Shown here piece after piece: positions 1-5,539 of a DNA stretch of 6,692 nucleotides. Within the stretch, counting starts at the first letter, position 1, and each line of letters opens with the position of its first letter. The notes under the pieces are model-generated. The model had not been told where the DNA came from. It did not search any database and saw only the letters and a list, made by a program, of their open reading frames with translations. The position numbers were made by a program, and so were the translations under genes. Origin of the DNA: Candidatus Glassbacteria bacterium RIFCSPLOWO2_12_FULL_58_11 (GTDB taxonomy: Bacteria; Gemmatimonadota; Glassbacteria; GWA2-58-10); assembly GCA_001780825.1 (NCBI GenBank), contig MFIX01000017.1:1-6692 (forward strand), in the 5' to 3' direction.

Positions 1-1
1 G

Positions 2-1651
2 GACCCGGAAAATCCGTTTATCCTGCGGGACCACCTGGAGTGCGCCGCGGCGGAGATTCCCTTTGAGCCCGGAGAGCTTGCCGGCTGGAGCGAGGCGCAG
101 GCCGGGATCATAGCCGAGCTTAAAGAGAGTGGGAGGCTGCTGGAGCGCCTGAGTGACGGCAAGCTGTTCAGCGCCCGCAGGCAGCCTCAGCGGGATATTT
201 CCCTGCGCCAAACCGGAGAGAGCTTCACGATCCTCGACGCTTCCACCGACCCGCCCACCCGGGTCGGCTCGGTCGGCGGTTCGCGGGCGCTGGCAGAGTG
301 CCATGAAGGCGCTATCTACCTTCACCGGGCCCGTCAGTACGTGGTCAGCCGCCTAGATCTCGAGCGCGGGAACATCTATGTGCTTCCCTCCCGGGACCCT
401 TATTACACCCAGGTTACCGCAGAGAAGGACACGGAAATCCTCGAAATTCTCCAGAGCAAGCCCGAGGGCAACTTCCTGATCAAGTACGGAAGGCTGAAAG
501 TCACCGAACGGATCACCGGTTTTCAGAAGCGGAGCATTTCGGGCCAGGAGCTGCTGAGTACCCACCCGCTCGAGTTGCCGCCCCAGATTTTCGAGACCAC
601 GGGTTTCTGGATCGAGGTGCCGGATGGGGTAAACCTCGCGGTGACCGCGGAGGACTGGCACTTCATGGGAGGCCTGCATGCCGTGGAGCACGCCGGAATC
701 TCCATGTTCCCGCTGTTCATCCTCTGCGACCGCAACGATATCGGTGGAATCAGCTGCACGCATCACCCGCAGGTGGGCGGTCCGGCGATTTTCATCTACG
801 ATGGATATCCCGGAGGCGTAGGGATCGCCCGGGGCGGATACGAACAGATCGTGGGGCTGCTGGAGGCCACCTGTCGTCTTATTTCCGAATGCGGCTGCGA
901 AAGCGGCTGCCCCTCCTGCGTCCACTCGCCTAAATGCGGCAGCGGAAATAAGCCTTTGGACAAGAATGCTGCCCGGCTGATTCTCGAGCTTTTGCTGGGC
1001 TGGAAGATGCTTCCCGAGATTAAAGAGCTCGCGGTCGCGGCATCCGGCGCTCGAGACAAGGCAACCGCGGGCGATCCGGCCGGGCTGGTGCCGCCGGAGA
1101 AGAAAATCTACGTGTTCGACCTGGAAACTCAGCGCTCTGCCGAGGAGGTAGGCGGTTGGGGCAATAAACGCCTGATGCGCCTGTCGGTGGCCGTAATTAT
1201 GGACCTGGCTACCGGCGAGCTGTTCACATTTACCGAGGCGGATGCGGCCGGGCTGGTCGAGATGCTGAGAGAAGCCGATCTGGTTGTCGGCTTTAATGTC
1301 ATCGATTTCGACTACCGGGTTCTGGGGGCCTATACTCCGGTCGACCTGAGCGCCCTGAACACTTTCGACATTCTCAAGGATATCCACGGCCGCCTGGGCT
1401 ACCGGATCAGCCTGAGCGAGCTGGCCAGCTCAACGCTGGGGTACGGCAAAAGCGCGGATGGCCTGGAAGCGATCCGCTGGTACAGGGAAGGGCAGATCGA
1501 AAAAATCATTGATTATTGCGCCGGCGATGTCCAGATTACTTCCAGATTGTTCGAACACGGGCTGCGGAATAAATTCCTGATTTTCGAGCATAAAAGCGCC
1601 GGTCCGGTCAAGCTCAAGCTGGATTGGGATCTCACGAAAATGCTGGGTTGA
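2..1651 (+). CDS. DEAD/DEAH-box repair helicase, C-terminal part (DUF1998/MZB) fused to a DEDD exonuclease domain; 5' partial
   Basis: The frame is open from the left edge, so the helicase core and true start lie outside; 549 residues are visible (numbered from position 2). The ATG at 341 is internal, because family-typical sequence precedes it (NPFILRDHLECAAAE near residue 4, YLHRARQYVV just before and across 341). The DUF1998 region has HAVEH (H226, H230), FPLFILCDR, DIGG and IYDGYPGG (about 265-271). A cysteine cluster, C297, C299, C303, C306 and C312, in the pattern CxCx3CPxCx5CGxxN, fits the Zn-binding MZB motif of YprA/MrfA/Hrq1 helicases. After a linker (about 335-367) comes an RNase H-fold exonuclease domain: Exo I FDLET (D373, E375), Exo II GFNVIDFDY (N432, D437), Exo III YCAGD (Y505, D509), which reads as DEDDy. 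In Bacillus subtilis, MrfA (helicase) and MrfB (exonuclease) are separate proteins that act together in mitomycin C lesion repair; here one chain carries both. A cytoplasmic DNA repair role is inferred from the family. All expected exonuclease acids are present. The family call is very secure, the exact substrate is not. Confidence 0.93.
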   Translation, partial: DPENPFILRDHLECAAAEIPFEPGELAGWSEAQAGIIAELKESGRLLERLSDGKLFSARRQPQRDISLRQTGESFTILDASTDPPTRVGSVGGSRALAECHEGAIYLHRARQYVVSRLDLERGNIYVLPSRDPYYTQVTAEKDTEILEILQSKPEGNFLIKYGRLKVTERITGFQKRSISGQELLSTHPLELPPQIFETTGFWIEVPDGVNLAVTAEDWHFMGGLHAVEHAGISMFPLFILCDRNDIGGISCTHHPQVGGPAIFIYDGYPGGVGIARGGYEQIVGLLEATCRLISECGCESGCPSCVHSPKCGSGNKPLDKNAARLILELLLGWKMLPEIKELAVAASGARDKATAGDPAGLVPPEKKIYVFDLETQRSAEEVGGWGNKRLMRLSVAVIMDLATGELFTFTEADAAGLVEMLREADLVVGFNVIDFDYRVLGAYTPVDLSALNTFDILKDIHGRLGYRISLSELASSTLGYGKSADGLEAIRWYREGQIEKIIDYCAGDVQITSRLFEHGLRNKFLIFEHKSAGPVKLKLDWDLTKMLG

Positions 1652-1664
1652 ACGGTATCCCCGG

Positions 1665-1685
1665 AGCCGGCTGACCTGCCGGGCT
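1665..1685 (+). terminator. GC-rich hairpin after the helicase gene, possible terminator without a U-tract
   Basis: AGCCGGC (1665-1671) pairs with GCCGGGCT (1678-1685) with one bulged base and a six-base loop, starting 14 bases after the helicase stop. No T-run follows, so it is not a canonical intrinsic terminator. It could stabilise the 3' end or be chance structure in GC-rich DNA. Confidence 0.3.
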
Positions 1686-1831
1686 TGCCGAACCGGAAAA
1701 GAATAGCGAGGCTGTCCGGATAAGCGTTATAAATGCATACTAATTGAAACAATTCCGCGGCGCACCGGTAAAACTGCTAATGCAAATCACGGGGGGTGCC
1801 GCGCACAAAGGCGCACAAGCTTATTTATGTC

Positions 1832-1860
1832 TTGACATTGGCCGCAAAAGATAGCAAAAT
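1832..1860 (+). promoter_or_regulatory. Putative sigma70-type promoter for the HD-domain gene
   Basis: A perfect -35 hexamer TTGACA (1832-1837) is followed after 17 bases by CAAAAT (1855-1860), which matches four of six -10 positions. The stretch after it is strongly AT-rich. A start near 1867 would give a leader of about 100 bases before the ATG at 1968. The assignment assumes a sigma factor with E. coli-like preference. Confidence 0.5.
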
Positions 1861-1967
1861 TAAAAAATACAAAATGTTACATTGGCTTAGTACGCCTTTC
1901 AAGCTCTGACGAATAACGCCCTGGTCGCGGTTAGATATTGTTTTGATCAAATGAAAGCCAGATTGAT

Positions 1968-3341
1968 ATGTTAATGCATGTCGACCATCTTGTTCCAGGC
2001 CTGGAACTGGAAAGTGACGTCCGGCTTAAAGCCGGAAGTTTTTTGATTACCCGCAAGGAACTGCCTGAAGCTCGTTTAAATGAAAAAGTAATCGAGTCTA
2101 TCCGCCGCTTTGCCTCCCAGCTGGCCCCGATCAATTTCAAGGTCGATATTAAACCCGATGACCGGGCATTTGTGCAGCTGAAGAATATCCTCGATCAGGA
2201 TGTCAGCCAGATTACCCAGAAAATATCCGAGGGCAAAGAGTACCCGAATTTTCTTCAGGATGAGCAGCTCCAGGATAAGGTCATGCGGATTATGGAGATG
2301 CTGATTTCCAATCCGGACCTGATCAAGCATATGTACGACTTTAAAATCAGCGGAGCGGAAAATGACAATGTGATCGCCCAGCTTCACGATCACAGCATCC
2401 GGGTCACCTTGCTGGCGATATCGCTGGGCCTGAAATTGCGCTGGTCGGTGATCTCGCTGGTCAATGTGGGCATGGCCGGTATCCTTCACGATATGGGCAT
2501 TATCCGCACCTCGGTTTTTCCGGACCTGGCCAAGCTGGACTATTACCTGCCTCAGGAGCTGGAAAACTTTGTCGAGGAGCACCAGAAGCTAAGCGTTGAC
2601 CTGTTCGGCGAGAAAAAGGTCACCCTGCTGCCGTTTACCAAGCAGGAAATCGTCCACATGATCGCCAACCACCATCGGCCGGACATGAATGACATGCGGC
2701 ATAAGACCACGATCCTGCTCTATTTCGCCGAACTGGTGGATGAGATGATAACTCCGATGCCGCACAAGTCCAGATACAATTTCAATCCGGACCAGGTCAG
2801 AAAACTGGGCGACCGATTCGCCCGCCGCAACGGCCTGATGAATGTCCTGCTCGCGCTGATCAAGATCTACAAGGGCAAGGGATTATCCTGGCAGATTGTC
2901 ACCGAGATTATCAGCCTTTTCGCGATGGATGAGTTGCTGGTCGAGGGTTATGAAGAGAGACTGAAAGAAATAGTGGATTTCTGTCCTTTCAATTCAGCCG
3001 TCCCCTATCCGCCAGCCGGAGGGAACTCGCTGCCCAGGACTATCTATTGCAACAACAGCCTGAATCCAGATTTTTCCTGCGAGCACATGAGCCAGGTCAA
3101 GATCGAGATTTATGTCGGATCGGGGAAAGTGAAATCTTACAATAAATGCGGCACCCTGACCGAGCGGGTACATAAGCTGAACAAGTCCGGCCGCGAGGAA
3201 GCCGAGGAGATAAAAACCAGGGAACGGGCCGAGAAAAGAAAGGAAGTCGCTGAAAGCCGGGAGGAAGCCCAGGCCGAAGCCAGCGAGAAAGCTCAGATCG
3301 AAATTAATGATAATGATAAAGGCGAAACTCCCACAACCTGA
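1968..3341 (+). CDS. Divergent HD-GYP-like HD-domain protein with C-terminal cysteine segment and charged tail
   Basis: 457 residues, soluble, no signal peptide or membrane segment. An in-frame TGA at 1944-1946 limits the start to ATG 1968 or ATG 1974; the only Shine-Dalgarno-like sequence is weak (GAAAG, 1953-1957). Residues 5-50 (LVPGLELESDV, then GSFLITRKEL) resemble the small N-terminal module common before HD-GYP domains. The HD domain spans about 135-300: H142, H174-D175 (LHDMG), H205 and H235-H236 align with HD-GYP metal ligands. Differences: the lysine of HDxGK is I178; the GYP segment after HH is replaced by RPDMNDM; the late metal aspartate appears as E255 in AELVDEM (D258 kept). 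HD-GYP proteins hydrolyse cyclic di-GMP; without GYP this one may act on another nucleotide, be a poor enzyme, or serve as a sensor or scaffold. Residues 339-394 carry four cysteines (C339, C361, C371, C394), and about 408-447 is a Glu/Lys/Arg/Ala-rich, probably helical tail. It appears to be transcribed alone. HD family secure, function open. Confidence 0.85.
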   Translation: MLMHVDHLVPGLELESDVRLKAGSFLITRKELPEARLNEKVIESIRRFASQLAPINFKVDIKPDDRAFVQLKNILDQDVSQITQKISEGKEYPNFLQDEQLQDKVMRIMEMLISNPDLIKHMYDFKISGAENDNVIAQLHDHSIRVTLLAISLGLKLRWSVISLVNVGMAGILHDMGIIRTSVFPDLAKLDYYLPQELENFVEEHQKLSVDLFGEKKVTLLPFTKQEIVHMIANHHRPDMNDMRHKTTILLYFAELVDEMITPMPHKSRYNFNPDQVRKLGDRFARRNGLMNVLLALIKIYKGKGLSWQIVTEIISLFAMDELLVEGYEERLKEIVDFCPFNSAVPYPPAGGNSLPRTIYCNNSLNPDFSCEHMSQVKIEIYVGSGKVKSYNKCGTLTERVHKLNKSGREEAEEIKTRERAEKRKEVAESREEAQAEASEKAQIEINDNDKGETPTT

Positions 3342-3435
3342 GTCCGCCCGCAGTCATAGCTGTTCCGTACACAGAATGCCCTCCGTTAGTCTCCCGCCGA
3401 GCCGAACGCCATTTCCCGCCAGTGAATTCCGAAGA

Positions 3436-3470
3436 GGGGAAATCCTCCCTTATCGGCTAAGGACTTCCCC
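3436..3470 (+). other. Imperfect inverted repeat between the HD gene and wecB
   Basis: GGGGAAATCCT (3436-3446) and AGGACTTCCCC (3460-3470) form an 11-position stem with one A/C mismatch and a 13-base loop. It lies 94 bases past the HD-gene stop and 91 bases before the wecB start. The bases after it (CCTTATTGTTT) are only mildly T-rich, so it is at best a weak terminator; a protein-binding site or RNA structure is equally possible. Confidence 0.4.
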
Positions 3471-3491
3471 GAAGCAGCCTTATTGTTTAAA

Positions 3492-3521
3492 TTGACTCCC
3501 ACAGCCGATTGAAGATATATA
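3492..3521 (+). promoter_or_regulatory. Putative sigma70-type promoter for the wecB-deacetylase pair
   Basis: TTGACT (3492-3497, five of six to the -35 consensus), an 18-base spacer, then TATATA (3516-3521, four of six to the -10 consensus). Two T-runs follow (3526-3531 and 3534-3539). A start near 3528 would leave a leader of roughly 35 bases before the TTG start of wecB. Position and spacing fit; the -10 is imperfect. Confidence 0.45.
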
Positions 3522-3561
3522 GCCCTTTTTTGATTTTTTCTTCGCCCCGGGGTAACTCCTG

Positions 3562-4647
3562 TTGAAACACGCTTTTATCCTCGGCACTCGCCCGGAAATT
3601 ATCAAACTTTCGCCGGTTGTCCGCTCATATATCCGGCGCAAGCTCCCTTTCAGTATCATCCATACCAACCAGCATTATTCTCCGCAGATGGACGCCGTAT
3701 TTTTCAAGCAGCTCGAACTTCCGGCGCCGGAATTCAACCTTAATGCGGGTTCGGGGTCGCATGGCGCGCAGCTCGGAAAAATGCTCGAATCTCTGGAACC
3801 GGTGCTCCAAGAGCTCGCTCCGGAAGCCGCCATCGTTCAGGGGGATACCAATTCGGTACTGGCCGGAGCGCTGATCGCCAGCCGCCTGGGGATTCCGGTA
3901 GCGCATGTCGAAGCCGGCCTGCGCAGCTATGACCGCCGGATGCCGGAGGAGTTCAACCGGATCCTGGCCGATAACCTGGCGGATTACCTGTTCGCCCCGA
4001 CCGAGGGAGCAAAAAAGATTCTCCTGGGGGAGGGCTTCCCGGAGTCGCGGATCCATGTCACGGGCAATACCGTGGTCGATGCCCTTCAGCATGTCGCCGG
4101 TCTGTGTGACAAGCTCGAGCCGCTGGAGCGGCGCTGGAATATCAGCCGCGGTCACTTCCTGCTGGTGACCCTTCACCGGCCGGAGAATGTCGATTCGAAA
4201 GAAATTCTGACTCCAATCCTCGAGGCAATTAATGAGTTATCCACCCGGCACGGGCTGCCGGCGGTTTTCCCGGTGCACCCGCGGACAGTGCGCCGGCTGA
4301 AAGAGTTCGGGATTGATTTGCCGCGCACGTTTCTCGCGCTCGAGGCGGCGGGTTACCTGAGCTTCGTTCAGCTCGAAAAAGAAGCCAGGCTGATCATTAC
4401 CGATTCGGGGGGAGTGCAGGAGGAGGCCTGTATTCTGGGAGTGCCCTGCGTGACTGTCCGCCTGAGCACGGAAAGGCCGGAAACTGTAGAAGTCGGGGCG
4501 AACCTGGTCACCGGGGTCGCGCGGGAAGCGATAGTTGCCGGAGCCGAGAAGATGCTGGCCCGCCGGTCGAACTGGGCGAACCCGTTCGGGGACGGCAGGG
4601 CAGGGGAGAGGATAGTTGACATTATCCTGGAAAGCCGGACTGATTAG
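3562..4647 (+). CDS. wecB: UDP-N-acetylglucosamine 2-epimerase (non-hydrolysing)
   Basis: Cytoplasmic enzyme interconverting UDP-GlcNAc and UDP-ManNAc, which feeds ManNAc or ManNAcA into surface polysaccharides. The 361 residues are close to the usual length and family motifs run end to end: GTRPEIIKLSPV (8-19), NQHYS (36-40), QGDTNSVLAGALIA (93-106), HVEAGLRS (115-122), PEEFNRILAD (128-137), GNTVVDAL (168-175), TLHRPENVD (203-211), VHPRT (238-242), ITDSGGVQEEA (279-289) and RPETVEVGAN (305-314). D95, E117, E129/E130 and H205 sit where the catalytically important residues of E. coli WecB (D95, E117, E131, H213) are expected. The start is TTG at 3562: an in-frame TAA at 3553-3555 blocks upstream extension, and the next ATG would remove the GTRPE motif. 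A GGGG run (3549-3552) is the only Shine-Dalgarno-like element. It overlaps the deacetylase gene downstream and they are probably co-transcribed. Wec/Mna/Cap naming varies with pathway; the enzyme class is secure, the polysaccharide unknown. Confidence 0.95.
   Translation: MKHAFILGTRPEIIKLSPVVRSYIRRKLPFSIIHTNQHYSPQMDAVFFKQLELPAPEFNLNAGSGSHGAQLGKMLESLEPVLQELAPEAAIVQGDTNSVLAGALIASRLGIPVAHVEAGLRSYDRRMPEEFNRILADNLADYLFAPTEGAKKILLGEGFPESRIHVTGNTVVDALQHVAGLCDKLEPLERRWNISRGHFLLVTLHRPENVDSKEILTPILEAINELSTRHGLPAVFPVHPRTVRRLKEFGIDLPRTFLALEAAGYLSFVQLEKEARLIITDSGGVQEEACILGVPCVTVRLSTERPETVEVGANLVTGVAREAIVAGAEKMLARRSNWANPFGDGRAGERIVDIILESRTD
4603..4608 (+). promoter_or_regulatory. Ribosome binding site supporting the TTG start of the deacetylase gene
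   Basis: GGGGAG ends seven bases before the TTG at 4616, and a second purine stretch (AGAGGA, 4607-4612) follows. It lies inside the wecB coding sequence. The alternative ATG at 4673 has only GGGCGG touching the codon, too close to work, so the TTG is favoured and implies coupled translation. Confidence 0.5.
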
Positions 4648-5539
4648 GGCCGCCTGCCGCAGACCTGGGCGGATGGCGGCCGCACTGGTGTACGGACTCG
4701 GCGGCAGATTTTTCACCCGAGAGTTTTACCGGGCGCAGGCCGCTCTGGCGGCCGAGCAGCCGCAGGCCGGGGGCGGCCGCCTAAGCCTGTCCTTCGATAT
4801 CGATTATCCCGAGGATGCTCGGGCGCTGCCGGAGCTTTGCGATCTGCTGGCGCAACTGGGGTTAACCTGCTCTTTCGCCGTGATCGGCAAGCTCGTGGAA
4901 GCCTATCCCGCTGAGCACCGGAAATTAGTTTCCGCGGGACACGAGCTGCTCAATCACACCTACAGCCATCCAGACCACGAGATTTTTCATCCCCACGAAA
5001 GCTTCGATGATCTGGCGCTGAGCGCTCAAAAAGAACAGATCGAGCGCTGCCACAAGGTTTGCCAGGATATTCTGGGGGCCTCCATGACCGGCTTCCGGGC
5101 CCCGCATTTCGGCAATGTAACCGGCCGCACGTTTTACCAGGCGCTGAATGAGCTGAATTATTCCTTTTCCAGTTCGCTGACTGCCGCGGCCAGCCCCTCG
5201 TTCGGCCTGCCTTTCCGGGCAGAGGAGGGAATCCTCGAGTTTCCGGTGACCTGCTGCCCGCGTCATCCGTTCGCCGTGCTGGACACCTGGCACGCCCTGC
5301 GCAAAAGCGGCGCCAGGCACACCGGAAAAGGCGAGCTGCGCTCCCTGGTTCTCGAAGCGGCGGCCCTGGTTTCCGAGAGCCGGGGCTACCTGAACCTTTA
5401 TCTTGACCCGCGGGACGTGCTGGAATTCGAAGAGGCAAAATCCGCGCTGACCGGCCTGGCGGAATCTCCGGTCAGGCTCGCTTCGATCACCTACGCCGGA
5501 TACCTGCAATTGCTCCGCGATAATCCTTCCTTGGGCTAA
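4616..5539 (+). CDS. Polysaccharide deacetylase (NodB homology domain) family protein
   Basis: Predicted carbohydrate esterase family 4-like enzyme removing N-acetyl (or other acyl) groups from a glycan. 307 residues from TTG at 4616, where an in-frame TAG (4613-4615) precedes it and a good ribosome site lies upstream; ATG at 4673 (residue 20) is the alternative. The NodB core runs from about 55 to 265. Motif 1 is SFDIDYPED (D61 probable base, D63 probable metal ligand), motif 2 is HTYSH (H114, H118 metal ligands), motif 3 is GFRAPHF (R161, P163). The late motif, usually ending in His-Pro, reads LYLDP, with D264 where the histidine is expected. Residues about 20-30 (AAALVYGLGG) are mildly hydrophobic but too short for a clear signal peptide or anchor, so the protein may be cytoplasmic. 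It overlaps wecB by 32 bases, suggesting one mRNA and a shared glycan pathway. The fold is secure; activity and substrate are not, given the motif change. Confidence 0.88.
   Translation: MTLSWKAGLIRAACRRPGRMAAALVYGLGGRFFTREFYRAQAALAAEQPQAGGGRLSLSFDIDYPEDARALPELCDLLAQLGLTCSFAVIGKLVEAYPAEHRKLVSAGHELLNHTYSHPDHEIFHPHESFDDLALSAQKEQIERCHKVCQDILGASMTGFRAPHFGNVTGRTFYQALNELNYSFSSSLTAAASPSFGLPFRAEEGILEFPVTCCPRHPFAVLDTWHALRKSGARHTGKGELRSLVLEAAALVSESRGYLNLYLDPRDVLEFEEAKSALTGLAESPVRLASITYAGYLQLLRDNPSLG

Larger units (their letters stand above)
1652..1967. other. Intergenic region of 316 bases with promoter and short repeats, no gene seen
   Basis: No convincing coding sequence is present on either strand. 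Base composition shifts from GC-rich on the left to AT-rich around 1820-1885, as expected for a promoter region. It holds the hairpin at 1665-1685; a perfect small inverted repeat AATTG-AAA-CAATT (1742-1754); a direct repeat GCGCACAA at 1801-1808 and 1811-1818, spaced 10 bases; a promoter-like sequence at 1832-1860; a repeat ACATTGGC at 1835-1842 and 1879-1886; an inverted repeat AATGT-T-ACATT (1873-1883); and a palindrome TTTGATCAAA (1942-1951) just ahead of the next gene. I looked for a c-di-GMP (GEMM) riboswitch, given the HD-GYP-like gene downstream, and did not find its conserved segments. Confidence 0.7.

Noticed and set aside
153..356. Plus-strand open frame of 67 codons at the left end
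   Set aside because: The helicase frame covers it with conserved family sequence; the 67-codon product is low-complexity and Ser/Arg/Pro-rich as out-of-frame GC-rich reading usually is.
353..1387. Long open frame on the minus strand (344 codons) inside the helicase gene
   Set aside because: It lies opposite a coding frame with unmistakable DUF1998 motifs, has no recognisable domain, and is expected as a by-product of GC-rich codon use.
1752..1830. Possible c-di-GMP (GEMM) riboswitch suggested by repeated GCGCACAA upstream of an HD-GYP-like gene
   Set aside because: The conserved GGCAAACC and ACGCAAAGCC segments and the paired stems are absent, and the likely promoter lies downstream of this region.
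1942..1951. Palindrome TTTGATCAAA as an FNR site
   Set aside because: FNR half-sites (TTGAT, ATCAA) need a four-base spacer; here they overlap. It may be a chance palindrome.
1951..1974. Seven-codon ATG...TAA frame overlapping the start of the HD gene, possible leader peptide
   Set aside because: No ribosome site, no codon pattern suggesting attenuation, and such tiny frames occur by chance.
4925..5509. Minus-strand open frames opposite the deacetylase
   Set aside because: The plus strand holds ordered NodB motifs; the minus products show no recognisable family.
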